Source of the DNA: Alphaproteobacteria bacterium
GTDB lineage: Bacteria; Pseudomonadota; Alphaproteobacteria; Micropepsales; Micropepsaceae
Length of the DNA stretch: 64,000 nucleotides
Direction: 5' to 3'
Assembly (NCBI GenBank): GCA_020852655.1
Contig: JADZAI010000076.1
Coordinates: 52,663-116,662 of the forward strand
Part shown: one piece after another, positions 37,523 through 46,810 of the stretch
How positions within the stretch are numbered: the stretch's first letter is position 1
Layout: each line of letters begins with the position of its first letter
Made by a program: the position numbers and the translations under genes
The notes under the pieces: generated by a model
Database searches by the model: none
Told to the model about the DNA's origin: nothing
The model's input: only the letters and a program-made list of their open reading frames with translations

Positions 37523-38415
37523 AGGAGACCGCACACTTTCAGCACGCCGTCGAGACGCCGCTCCAGCGCCTCGCCCGCCGCCACCATCGGCAGCCGGTGC
37601 TCGTTGTGGGCGATGATGCCGAGCTTCTTCATCATATATTTCAGCGGGATCGGGTTGGTGTCGAAGAAGATGGCCTTGGAGACCTCGAACAGCGCGAAAT
37701 GCAGTTCGCGCGCCGTCTTGAGATCGCCCGCTTCCATCGCGTGATGCAGAGCCGCCACGCGCTTCGGGTCGAGATTGCCCACGGCGTTCATCATGCCGAC
37801 GGCGCCGATCGCCATCATCGGGAAGCACAGCTCTTCCAGCCCGACGAAGATACGGAAGTCGCGTCCCATCGCGGCGAGCAGGTCGGTCACGAAGGCGAGG
37901 TCGGTCGAGGCGTGCTTCACGCCGACGAGGTTCGGCGCACGGTCCTTGATCGCCTGGAACGTCGCGACATCCATCGAAACGCCGGCCCGCCCGGGGATGT
38001 GATAGACCATCGCCGGCGTCTTCAGCCGTCCCATGATGTCGGCGAAATAGGCCTCCATCCCGCGCTGCGGCGGCTTGATGTAATAGGGCGTGACGATGAG
38101 CTGCGCATCGGCGCCCGCCTGCTCGGCAAATGCCGACAGCTCGCGCGTCTCCGCATAGGACTGCGACCCGGTCGCCGCCACCACGGGGATGCGCCCGCGG
38201 GCCGTCTTCACCGCGAAACGTACCAGCTCATTGCGCTCGGCGACGGTCAGCGTGCTCGGCTCGCTCGTCGTTCCGTTCACCAGGATGCCCTGGCTGCCGC
38301 CCGCGATCTGATGCTCGATCAGCCGGCCATAGGTCTCGAAATCGATCGCGCCGTCGCGGAACGGCGTGATGAGCGGCGGGATCGAGCCCTTGAGCCACGA
38401 GAGATCCTGGGTCAC
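37519..38415 (-). CDS. DapA-family (dihydrodipicolinate synthase-like) aldolase/lyase
   Basis: GSIPPLITPFRDGAIDFETYGRLIEHQIAGGSQGILVNGTTSEPSTLTVAERNELV. Confidence 0.92.
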   Translation of the reverse strand: MTQDLSWLKGSIPPLITPFRDGAIDFETYGRLIEHQIAGGSQGILVNGTTSEPSTLTVAERNELVRFAVKTARGRIPVVAATGSQSYAETRELSAFAEQAGADAQLIVTPYYIKPPQRGMEAYFADIMGRLKTPAMVYHIPGRAGVSMDVATFQAIKDRAPNLVGVKHASTDLAFVTDLLAAMGRDFRIFVGLEELCFPMMAIGAVGMMNAVGNLDPKRVAALHHAMEAGDLKTARELHFALFEVSKAIFFDTNPIPLKYMMKKLGIIAHNEHRLPMVAAGEALERRLDGVLKVCGLL

Positions 38416-39521
38416 GCCGTCAACTCCGCACGATTGGTCTCGAACCCGGCCTGCTTGCCCAGCAGCAGCGGCGGCGAGGCCAGGCTCTCCTGCCAGAGCA
38501 GCGATTCCTGGAAAATGTGGAACGGCTGGTCCTGGATGGTCAGTTCGTAGACCGGCCCCTGGTCGCGCGAGGCGTGATTGTGGACCGCCCAGCCCGGCGC
38601 CGACAGCATCAGGTCTCCGGCGCGCCAGTCATAGTGTTTGCCCGCAACCCGGCTGTAGCCCGCGCCGCTGAAGTAATAGTTGATCGCCGCCGACACATGC
38701 CGGTGCGGCCGGTCGACGATGTTCGGCGGCCGTACCGTCATCGTCGCGAAGAAACTCGGCGTCGTGCCGTTGGTCCGGCCGGTCAGCGGATTGTAGAGCA
38801 GATAGAGCCGCCGCCCGCGATACGCGTCGCCCAGCGCCGTCAGCTTGTCGAGCTCCGCCTTCACCGTCTGCCAGTCCCAGCGATGCGGCAGCGACTCCAC
38901 GGCCGGCGGATTGATCAGCCGCTCATACGACATCAGCCAGTTCTCGTCGGCCAACTGGAAGAGATCGCGAATCTTCGCCGTACCCGGCGCCCCGTGCGGC
39001 CGCGTGTCCGTCTCGGGGGTCGTGCCGGTGATCGCCTTGTCCTCGACCATGTGCACGTTCAGCAACCGCAGCAGCGCCGCGTTGGAATAGGTCAGCCGGA
39101 TTTGCGACGTCCGGCCCGTGTTCTCATACACCGCGGAGGTCCACGCCGGCACGTTCCACACATCGTATTGCGTCATGCCGAAGCTCTGCCCGGCCATCGA
39201 CAGCCGGCCCTCGCCGCCGATGCAGAACCCCACCTCCGTCGCGTTGTGACGGAACGGCTTCGTCCGCTCGCCCGGCTTCAGCGCCGACAGCCGCACCTCG
39301 ATGCCGGGTGCGAGGCCAAGCCCCTTGGTGCAGGCCATCGGATGCACGATCCGCACCTGCCGCTCAATCGGATCGCCCACCTCCAGCGACAGAAGCCGCT
39401 CCGCCTCGTCGGCGATGCGCTGTCCGCTGATGACGACCGGCTCCCACAACTCGTTGCGGGTCGGCTGCGACGGATCGCCCGCCGCAAACCAGGCGTCGGA
39501 CGCCTGCGCCTTCTTATCCAA
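38412..39521 (-). CDS. Cupin dioxygenase-like protein (gentisate 1,2-dioxygenase-like)
   Basis: FRHNATEVGFCIGGEGRLSMAGQSFGMTQYDVWNVPAWTSAVYEN; second cupin RPHRHVSAAINYYFSGAGYSRVAGKHYDWRAGDLMLSAPGWAVHNHAS; TTG start with RBS GGAGGAAAGC. Confidence 0.75.
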   Translation of the reverse strand: MDKKAQASDAWFAAGDPSQPTRNELWEPVVISGQRIADEAERLLSLEVGDPIERQVRIVHPMACTKGLGLAPGIEVRLSALKPGERTKPFRHNATEVGFCIGGEGRLSMAGQSFGMTQYDVWNVPAWTSAVYENTGRTSQIRLTYSNAALLRLLNVHMVEDKAITGTTPETDTRPHGAPGTAKIRDLFQLADENWLMSYERLINPPAVESLPHRWDWQTVKAELDKLTALGDAYRGRRLYLLYNPLTGRTNGTTPSFFATMTVRPPNIVDRPHRHVSAAINYYFSGAGYSRVAGKHYDWRAGDLMLSAPGWAVHNHASRDQGPVYELTIQDQPFHIFQESLLWQESLASPPLLLGKQAGFETNRAELTA

Positions 39522-40500
39522 GCTTTCCTCCCTCTCCGAAGACGAGCGGAGCCGGTGCCGGCGTCGGCAGCGGCGTGCCGACACCCCGCTCACGCGCCGT
39601 GCGATACAGCGCCTCCGCCAATGCCAGATCGGCAATCCCGACGCCCAGCGACTTGAACAGCGTCAGGTCGGCATCCTGCGGCCGGCCGCCGCCCGCAGCG
39701 ACGATGTCGCACAACGGCTTTGCCGCCGAGAAATCATCGCCCCACGCCGCGATCATCTCGCTCGCCAGTGCCTGCGCCTGCTGAACACTGTCCGCCGCGA
39801 CAACGGCGCAGCGCTTCAGCAGCGCCGGCTCGAACTCCTGCCGCTCCGGCGTGATCGCGCCCATCGCGTTGATATGCGCACCGCGCGCCGGCCAAGCCGC
39901 CGCCACGAAGGGCGCGGTCGCCCGCGTGACCAGCGTAACGACCGGCGCGCCCGAAATGGCGCGCTCCGCATCGTCGAACTGCTCGACCGAAACACCGAAC
40001 GCCTCGGCCGCCCGCTGCGCGAACTGCCCGCGCCGCTCCGCATTCCGTCCGAAGAGCCGCACCGTGCGCAGCGGGCGCACCGCATGCACGGCCGCAAGCT
40101 GCGCCATCGCCTGCTTGCCCGTACCGCACAGCGCGAAAAGATCGGCCCGCGCGTCCGCGAGACAATCCGTCGCCAGCCCCGCCATGCCGGCCGTACGCAA
40201 CTGTCCCATGGCGAAGGCCTCGATGATCGCGAGCAGCCTGCCGGTCTCGGCGTCCCACAGGATTTCCAGCGGCGTCGCGCCTTTCGGCGTATGCGCCCAG
40301 GCCTTCACGCCGAGCAGCGCCGTATCCTCGAAACAGGCGCCGATGGCATGCATCGTGCCGCCCGTCCACTGGACATGCGTCTTGTTCATGTTCAGCGCGC
40401 GGCCTTCTGCCTGCCGCGTCATCGCCTCGCGCAGCAACGCGATCGACTGCTTCAGGTCCAGCCCGACATCGCGCTCGCTGATCCAGATCGGCGCCGTCAT
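39514..40500 (-). CDS. Ornithine cyclodeaminase/mu-crystallin family protein
   Basis: GCFEDTALLGVKAWAHTPKGATPLEILWDAETGRLLAIIEAFAMGQLRTAGMAGLATDCLA; CGTGKQAMAQLAAV. Confidence 0.9.
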   Translation of the reverse strand: MTAPIWISERDVGLDLKQSIALLREAMTRQAEGRALNMNKTHVQWTGGTMHAIGACFEDTALLGVKAWAHTPKGATPLEILWDAETGRLLAIIEAFAMGQLRTAGMAGLATDCLADARADLFALCGTGKQAMAQLAAVHAVRPLRTVRLFGRNAERRGQFAQRAAEAFGVSVEQFDDAERAISGAPVVTLVTRATAPFVAAAWPARGAHINAMGAITPERQEFEPALLKRCAVVAADSVQQAQALASEMIAAWGDDFSAAKPLCDIVAAGGGRPQDADLTLFKSLGVGIADLALAEALYRTARERGVGTPLPTPAPAPLVFGEGGKLG

Positions 40501-41048
40501 GGCCGGGCACCGATCGGAGAGGCCACCGGCGCCGCGATCTCCAGCGTATTGCAGATCGCCGCATGCGCCAGATACCGCCCGACCGTCAGCATGACACCCA
40601 TCAGCGTCGGCGCATCGGTCAGCGCCAGCAGCGCATCGGCCTCCGCCTTCGCGCCCTTGCCCTGCTTCGCCGCCATCGCGAGCCCCAGCTTCTGCGCGGC
40701 GCGCTGGACTTGCGTCAGTTCCTCGGCACCATCCGGCGCAAGCCGCTCCACCGCGACCACCCACGCCTCGGTCAGCCCCGACTTGAGCGCCAGGCGCTCA
40801 TGCTGCACGCGCTCGTAGGCGTTGCCGCTGAAGGTGGAGATCGTCAGCGCCAGCAGCTCGACGAGGTCGATCGGCAAGGCCTCCTTGAGGCTCTCGGTGA
40901 AGCGGATGAAATGCCCCAGCGGCTCGGGCTGATGCGCCGCGACCTGGAAGAACTCGCCGAGATAGCCCAGGCGCCGGACCCTGGCGTCGAGTTCGCGCTT
41001 CAGTCCATCCGTCAGGTCGTCAAAGCCGATGCGAGGAAGATTGGACAT
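40497..41048 (-). CDS. Carboxymuconolactone decarboxylase/AhpD-like family protein
   Basis: PLGHFIRFTESLKEALPIDLVELLALTISTFSGNAYERVQHERLALKSGLTEAWV. Confidence 0.8.
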   Translation of the reverse strand: MSNLPRIGFDDLTDGLKRELDARVRRLGYLGEFFQVAAHQPEPLGHFIRFTESLKEALPIDLVELLALTISTFSGNAYERVQHERLALKSGLTEAWVVAVERLAPDGAEELTQVQRAAQKLGLAMAAKQGKGAKAEADALLALTDAPTLMGVMLTVGRYLAHAAICNTLEIAAPVASPIGARP

Positions 41049-41125
41049 CGATGCCGCGTTGCACAACGGCGCGACCATATTCGTTAGATTACGAAGTGTC
41101 TACGCGCGGCGCCGTTAGGCCGACG

Positions 41126-42067
41126 TCACACGACCCGATGCAGCAGCGGCTCCCCGGCCTTCAGCCGGCGGCAATTCTCGAAGGCGACACCCAGGCTCCG
41201 CCCGAGCGTTTCCGGCGTCAGCCACGCAATATGCGGCGCCACGACCACGTTCGGCAACCGGAGGAGCGGGTTGTCGGGCTGAACCGGTTCCTGAACGAAC
41301 ACGTCGAGGCCAGCCGCCGCCAGATGTCCCTTGCGCAGCGCGTCGGTCAGCGCCATCTCATCGACCAGTTCGCCCCGTGCCGTGTTCACCAGCACGGCGC
41401 CGCGCTTCATCCCCCCGATCGCCGCCGCGCCCAGCATGCCCCGCGTCTCGGACGTTGCCGGGCAGTGCAGCGACACCACGTCGCTCACGGCCAGTAGCTC
41501 ACCGAGCGGCATGTACCGCCCCGTCGCTTCGGCTTTCGGCGACCGCGCGGTGTAGCGCACGTCGGCGCCCAGCGCCTGAAGCACCGGCGCCAGCCGAGCC
41601 GCCACCGCGCCGTAACCGACGAGCCCCACCGTCCGGCCGCACACCTCGCCGACATGGTCCAGCGCATCGGTCGCCAGCCAGCCCCGCCCGGCCCGCGTCT
41701 CCGCGTCGAAATGCGCCGCGCGCCGCAACGCCGCGAGCATGAGCATCAGCGTCATCTCAACGACCGCCTGGGTGTTGGTCCCCGGCATGTTGCAGACCGC
41801 AATGTTCAGCCGCTTCGCCGTCTCCAAATCGATCGTGTTCACGCCGACACCGATCTTCTGGATCAGGCGCAAGCCCGGCGCCCCCTCCATGTCGGCCGCG
41901 CGGACCGGCCGCAATGCGTGGAGCAGCACATCCGCGTCCCGCATCTCGCGAGCGAAGCCCGCATCGTCCGCGGCATCGACGACAACGATATCGACATCCG
42001 CCGGACGCGCCGCGGCGATCTGCGCGCGAAATCCCGCGCTCGCCGCGAAATGCAGGACAGCCTTCAT
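41126..42067 (-). CDS. D-2-hydroxyacid dehydrogenase
   Basis: RTVGLVGYGAVAARLAPVLQALGADV; RGAVLVNTARGELVDEMALTDALRKGHLAAAGLDVFVQEPV. Confidence 0.92.
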   Translation of the reverse strand: MKAVLHFAASAGFRAQIAAARPADVDIVVVDAADDAGFAREMRDADVLLHALRPVRAADMEGAPGLRLIQKIGVGVNTIDLETAKRLNIAVCNMPGTNTQAVVEMTLMLMLAALRRAAHFDAETRAGRGWLATDALDHVGEVCGRTVGLVGYGAVAARLAPVLQALGADVRYTARSPKAEATGRYMPLGELLAVSDVVSLHCPATSETRGMLGAAAIGGMKRGAVLVNTARGELVDEMALTDALRKGHLAAAGLDVFVQEPVQPDNPLLRLPNVVVAPHIAWLTPETLGRSLGVAFENCRRLKAGEPLLHRVV

Positions 42068-43353
42068 CGCGTCATGCTCTGCGGGAACGCGCTCCACCCC
42101 GCGAACCGCGCATTCGCGCCGAGCTGCTCCTCGATGCGCAGCAATTCGTTCCACTTCGCCATCCGCTCCGACCGCGCGAACGACCCGACCTTGATCTGCC
42201 CCGCGTCCCAGCCCGTCGCGAGATGCGCGATCATCGTATCCTCGGTCTCGCCCGAACGGGCCGAAACGATCGCCGCCCAGCCCACCTTGCGCGCTGCCCT
42301 CAGCGCCGCCGCCGCGCGGCTCACCGTGCCGGCCTGGTTCACCTTGATCAGCGCCGCCGAGCAGGCACCTGTCTGAGCCGCCCGCTCGACCCGCGCCGCA
42401 TCGGTCACGAGAAAATCGTCGCCCACGATCTGCGCCCCGCGCGACATCGCTGCCGTCGCCGCAACCATGCCCGCCTGATCGTCCTGCGCCGCCGGATCCT
42501 CGATCGACACGATGGGATAGCTCTTAGCCCAGCCCGCGATCCGCGCCACCAGCTCTTCGGACGAGAGCTCCGCGCCATCCAGCGCCAGCCTGTAGCCGCT
42601 CTCGGTGTGAAACTCGCTGGAGGCGATGTCGAGCGAGATGAACACCTCCTCGCCCGGCCGGTACCCCGCCCGCTCGATCGCCTGCATCATCATCCCGAGC
42701 GCCTGCTCGTTGGACTCGAAATTCGGCCACCAGCCGCCTTCGTCGGCGACGCCGGCCAGCAGGCCCTTGTCGGCCATCAGCCGTCCGCCGGCGTGATAGA
42801 CCGCGGCCGTGATCTCGAACGCTTCGGCGACCGTGTCGGCATTCGGCGCCATGATCATGAAGTCCTGCACGTCGGTCCGCCGCCCGGCATGCGCGCCGCC
42901 GCCGAACAACTGGATCTCCGGCAGCGGAACCCGCACCGGTCTTCCCGCGGCGAGATACTGCCAGACCGGCAGACGCTCGGCGCCCGCCGCCGCCTGTAGC
43001 GCCGCAAGCGACACCGCCACCGACGCGTTGCCGCCGATCCGCGCAAAATTCGGCGTCCCGTCCAGATCCTCGAGCCGCGCATCGATTGCCGCCTGGTCCC
43101 GCGCATCCATGCCGGCGAGCGCCGGCGCAACCTCCTGTGCAATACCCTCGACCGCCTTCAACACGCCCTTGCCGTTGAAGCGCTCGCCGCCGTCCCGCCG
43201 TTCGATCGCCTCGTACCGGCCGCGCGATGCCCCCGCGGGCGCGATGCCGCGGCCGACCGTGCCGTCTGCCAGCGTGATCTCCGCCTCGACCGTCGGATGC
43301 CCGCGCGAGTCCCAGATCTGCCGTGCATGCACTCGCGTAATCCGGGCCTTCAT
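42064..43353 (-). CDS. Enolase-family paralogue
   Basis: RQIWDSRGHPTVEAEITLADG...GGGAHAGRRTDVQDFMIM...ADEGGWWPNFESNEQAL...IVGDDFLVTD...ALIKVNQAGT...VSARSGETEDTMIAHLATG. Confidence 0.92.
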   Translation of the reverse strand: MKARITRVHARQIWDSRGHPTVEAEITLADGTVGRGIAPAGASRGRYEAIERRDGGERFNGKGVLKAVEGIAQEVAPALAGMDARDQAAIDARLEDLDGTPNFARIGGNASVAVSLAALQAAAGAERLPVWQYLAAGRPVRVPLPEIQLFGGGAHAGRRTDVQDFMIMAPNADTVAEAFEITAAVYHAGGRLMADKGLLAGVADEGGWWPNFESNEQALGMMMQAIERAGYRPGEEVFISLDIASSEFHTESGYRLALDGAELSSEELVARIAGWAKSYPIVSIEDPAAQDDQAGMVAATAAMSRGAQIVGDDFLVTDAARVERAAQTGACSAALIKVNQAGTVSRAAAALRAARKVGWAAIVSARSGETEDTMIAHLATGWDAGQIKVGSFARSERMAKWNELLRIEEQLGANARFAGWSAFPQSMTR

Positions 43354-44357
43354 CGCGCTCTGACCTCTCTCTCCCACGCCGTCACGATGTCCAACAAAGA
43401 CACGTCGCCGGCTTCCAACAGCTTCAGCGCAAAGCCGCGCACGAACGCCTTGTCGCCCTCGGCGGTGATGTATTCGACCGGCGACTTCCCGTCGATGCGC
43501 GCCAACAGGAACGCCGACAAGAGCTGCGCCGTCCGCCCGTCGATCCGTGCCGCCGGCTCCCAGTCCACGCCGGCAAGATACGCCGCCGACAATCGCCGGA
43601 ACGCCGCGCCATACGCCGCGAGATGCGCCGGCCGCCACATCGCCTTCAGCAGCAGATGGTTGAGGCAGAAGGCGAGATCGAAGGCCGGATCGCCGAAACA
43701 GGCGGTCTCCGCATCCAGGAAGATCGGCCCGTCCGGACCGCACAGGATATTCTTCGGGCTGAGGTCGCCATGCATCAGCGCGATCGACGCCTCGGACAGG
43801 CCGGCCGCCAGACGCTCCAACTGCCCCGCCACGCGCGGCTGAACCGTCGCCGTGTAGAGCAGATAGGGCTCTATCCGCAGCGCCAGAAACAGATCGCGCG
43901 TCGCAAACACCCCAGGCGCGTCCGCGGATACCGCGCTCGCCCGATGGATGCGCGCCGCGATCGCCCCGACCGACGCGGCGAAATCCGCATCGACCTGACC
44001 GTCCCGCAGCATCGGCTTCCACCCGGGATAAGCGGCAGGTTCATAGAACGTCATGGCGAAGAGATGCTCTTCCATGTCTTCAGCCAGCACGGCCGGCACA
44101 TGCGCAGGCACCACCGCTGCCGCAAAGCGCAGCCACGCCGCTTCGTTGTGGATGCGCGTTACCGGCGCCAGCCACTCCGCCGCCACGCGCAGACGCGGCA
44201 GCGCCCGCTTCACGCAGATCGGCCCGCTCGCCAGGTCGACCCGAAACACATCGCCCGAGACGCCGCCGGTCAGCGGCGACACCTGCATCGGCTCTCCCGC
44301 TCCGAGCAGGCTAGCTTTGCGCAGGCAGCGCGCTATCGTCTCTTCGTCCGGCGTCAT
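43350..44357 (-). CDS. APH/MtnK-like small-molecule kinase
   Basis: ALMHGDLSPKNILCGPDGPIFLDAETACFGDPAFDLAF catalytic HGDxxxxN and metal-binding motif. Confidence 0.87.
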   Translation of the reverse strand: MTPDEETIARCLRKASLLGAGEPMQVSPLTGGVSGDVFRVDLASGPICVKRALPRLRVAAEWLAPVTRIHNEAAWLRFAAAVVPAHVPAVLAEDMEEHLFAMTFYEPAAYPGWKPMLRDGQVDADFAASVGAIAARIHRASAVSADAPGVFATRDLFLALRIEPYLLYTATVQPRVAGQLERLAAGLSEASIALMHGDLSPKNILCGPDGPIFLDAETACFGDPAFDLAFCLNHLLLKAMWRPAHLAAYGAAFRRLSAAYLAGVDWEPAARIDGRTAQLLSAFLLARIDGKSPVEYITAEGDKAFVRGFALKLLEAGDVSLLDIVTAWEREVRAR

Positions 44358-44440
44358 GGGCGGCGTCCACGATTGCGCGCCGCGCGGCGAGACGCTAGCA
44401 GACCGCTCATGCATCCGCGCCAAGCCCGCACCTTCACAAG

Positions 44441-45139
44441 ATGACCCGCCGCACGGTCGTTCTCGCCTCCGGCCAGCTCCTGACCGCCGCCTTCTGGGCG
44501 CCGATCCTCGAACGCCTCGGCAGCGCACACGACTTCCGCCACGCCGACAACACGCGCGACGACTCTGTCCAGGCCATGGCGCAGCGCCTGCTCGACGGCG
44601 CGCCTGCTTCCTTCGACCTCGTCGCGCACGCAATGGGCGGCTTCGTCGCCTTCGAAGTGCTCCGCACGGCGCCTCAGCGCGTGCGCAGGCTCGTCCTCGT
44701 GTCGACGCTCGCGCCCAACGACGGTCCGGCCCAGATCGAACGGCGGCAGGGCTATGCGCGCCTCGTCGAGGCCGGCCAGTTCGCGCGTGTCGTCGAGGAG
44801 CGCATTCCGATTCTGCTCCACCCCGATCGCCAGGCCGACGAGGCACTGCTCGGCTTCGCACGGCAGATGGCCGCCGAGACCGGGCCGGAAACCTTCCTCA
44901 GGCAACAGCGCGCGATCATCGCGCGCCCGGACAGCCGTCCCTCCCTGCCTGCGATCCGCTGCCCGACCCTGCTGATCCGCGGCGACAGCGACGGCATCGT
45001 CTCGCAGGCGCACCAGGACGAGATGCTGGCTGCGCTGCCGAACGCCCGGCTTGAGACGATCGCGGCCTGCGGCCATCTTCTCACCCTCGAACGCCCCGAT
45101 GAGACCGCGCATCTCCTCTCCGCCTGGCTGTCGGTCTAG
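44441..45139 (+). CDS. Alpha/beta hydrolase fold protein (nucleophile elbow Ser replaced)
   Basis: FDLVAHAMGGFVAFEVLRTAPQRVRRLVLVSTLA; CPTLLIRGDSDGIVSQAHQDEM; CGHLLTLERPDE. Confidence 0.88.
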   Translation: MTRRTVVLASGQLLTAAFWAPILERLGSAHDFRHADNTRDDSVQAMAQRLLDGAPASFDLVAHAMGGFVAFEVLRTAPQRVRRLVLVSTLAPNDGPAQIERRQGYARLVEAGQFARVVEERIPILLHPDRQADEALLGFARQMAAETGPETFLRQQRAIIARPDSRPSLPAIRCPTLLIRGDSDGIVSQAHQDEMLAALPNARLETIAACGHLLTLERPDETAHLLSAWLSV

Positions 45140-46191
45140 GCGGCGCCGAGTTCGCCGCGGACGATCCGCGCACCGTCCACCATCGCCTTCAGCTTCCCGA
45201 ATGCCACGGGCCGCGCGTGATATTTCATGCCGCAGTCCGGCGCCACGATTACCCGCTCCGGCGCCGCGCAGGCGAGCGCTTCGCGAATACGGCTCGCGAC
45301 CAACTCAGGCGTTTCGACCGCCGCATCGTTCAGGTCGATCACGCCATACATGATCCGCTTGTCGGGCAGCTCCTTCAGCACCTCCGGATCGAGCCGCGGC
45401 TGCGCCGCTTCGATCGAGATGATGTCCACCGGCGAGGCGTTGAGTTCGCCCAGGAAGTCATAGCCGCTCGGCTTGGCCGCGCCGCGATGCACATGCGCGT
45501 AGCCGAAGCAGATATGCAGCGCCGTCAGCCCGTTGACACCCTCCAGCGCCCGCGCGATCGCCTTCAGCGCATAGCCACGCGCCTTCTCCGCGCGCGCCTG
45601 GAGATACGGCTCGTCGAGTTGGACGATGTCGACACCCGCCGCGAACAGGTCCCTGATCTCCTCGTTCACCGCCGCGGCGTAGTCCATCGCCAGCGCCTCG
45701 TCGTCGGCATAGTGGTCGTTCTGCGCCTGCTGCGTCATCGTGAACGGTCCGGGCAGCGTGATCTTCACCCAGCCGCCCGCGCGTGCCTTCAAGAAGCGCG
45801 CATGATCGCCTTCCAGTGATCGCACGCGCCGAATCGGCCCCGAAACCCGCGGCACGGCGTTGGGCGCACCCGTGCGGTCGAGCGCGTTGCCCGGCTGGTC
45901 GAGATCGATCCCCTCCAGCGCATTCGCCAGCGCATTGGAATAGCTCTCGCGCCGCATCTCGCCGTCGCCGACGATGTCGATGCCTGCCAGCTTCTGGTCC
46001 GAGATCGCCATCAACGTCGCGGCATCCTGGGCGTCGGCAAGCCACGGCTCCGGCACGCGCCAGAGCTCGGTCATCCGCACGCGGGGCGGCAGGCGGCTCT
46101 TCAGGTTCTCTCGGTCGATGAGCCACTCGGGCTGCGGATAGCTGCCGACGATGGTCGTCGGCAGCAGGGGAAGTCCAGGCAGCTTGTCCAT
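45136..46191 (-). CDS. MetE C-terminal-like (cobalamin-independent methionine synthase family) protein
   Basis: LPTTIVGSYPQPEWL...GIDIVGDGEMRRESY...VDIVQLDEPYLQAR...HICFGYAHVHRG...GVIDLNDAAVETPELVASRIREAL. Confidence 0.85.
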   Translation of the reverse strand: MDKLPGLPLLPTTIVGSYPQPEWLIDRENLKSRLPPRVRMTELWRVPEPWLADAQDAATLMAISDQKLAGIDIVGDGEMRRESYSNALANALEGIDLDQPGNALDRTGAPNAVPRVSGPIRRVRSLEGDHARFLKARAGGWVKITLPGPFTMTQQAQNDHYADDEALAMDYAAAVNEEIRDLFAAGVDIVQLDEPYLQARAEKARGYALKAIARALEGVNGLTALHICFGYAHVHRGAAKPSGYDFLGELNASPVDIISIEAAQPRLDPEVLKELPDKRIMYGVIDLNDAAVETPELVASRIREALACAAPERVIVAPDCGMKYHARPVAFGKLKAMVDGARIVRGELGAA

Positions 46192-46213
46192 ACGATAGGG
46201 CCGGCCAATACTT

Positions 46214-46225
46214 AGAGTTCTAATC
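46214..46225. promoter_or_regulatory. Short palindrome in the MetE-like/marR intergenic region
   Basis: TTAGA-gt-TCTAA between divergent genes. Confidence 0.3.
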
Positions 46226-46321
46226 GACTAGATGGGCCAAGGAGCGCGGAGCTGTCAAATCCCTCCGTTGACCCGAAGCGATCCCTCTGGCCAACGTCCT
46301 CCTTTGGGAAATAGGGCAGCG

Positions 46322-46810
46322 ATGGCCAAGCGGCACGACGAGATCGGATTCTTTGCCGACCCCGGCAACAGCCTCGGCTATCTGTCGCGAATCGCCTTCC
46401 GCTCCTTCTCGCGCGCGCTGGAACTCCGTACCCAGCCGCACGGCGTTTCGGCAGGCCAATGGCGCTTCCTGCGCGTGCTGTGGCGCGAAGACGGCATCAC
46501 GCAGCGTGAGCTCAGCCGCCGCGTCGGCATGCGTGAGCCGACAACCGTCATAGCGCTGAAGGGCCTGGAGAAGAGCGGCTTCGTCCGCCGCCAGCCCAGC
46601 AGCGAAGACCGCCGCCGCATCCATGTCTTCCTCACGCCGCTCGCCAAACGGCTGGAGGCGAAGCTCCTGCCGTCCGTCGTCGAAGTGAACCGCATCGCGA
46701 CCCAGGGCCTCAGCGCCGCCGAGATCGACGATCTCCGCCGCCTTCTCCGCAAGGTCGGCCAGAACCTCGCCGGGGAAGCGGCCGATGCGCCCGGCGACCC
46801 CGGCGCCTAA
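46322..46810 (+). CDS. MarR family transcriptional regulator
   Basis: VSAGQWRFLRVLWREDGITQRELSRRVGMREPTTVIALKGLEKSGFVRRQPSSEDRRRIHVFLT. Confidence 0.92.
   Translation: MAKRHDEIGFFADPGNSLGYLSRIAFRSFSRALELRTQPHGVSAGQWRFLRVLWREDGITQRELSRRVGMREPTTVIALKGLEKSGFVRRQPSSEDRRRIHVFLTPLAKRLEAKLLPSVVEVNRIATQGLSAAEIDDLRRLLRKVGQNLAGEAADAPGDPGA

Noticed and set aside
42064-44357. Phosphinothricin-type phosphonate cluster (enolase homologue plus 2-hydroxyacid dehydrogenase)
   Set aside because: No PEP mutase, phosphonopyruvate decarboxylase or nucleotidyltransferase in the window; only the enolase/dehydrogenase pairing is reminiscent.
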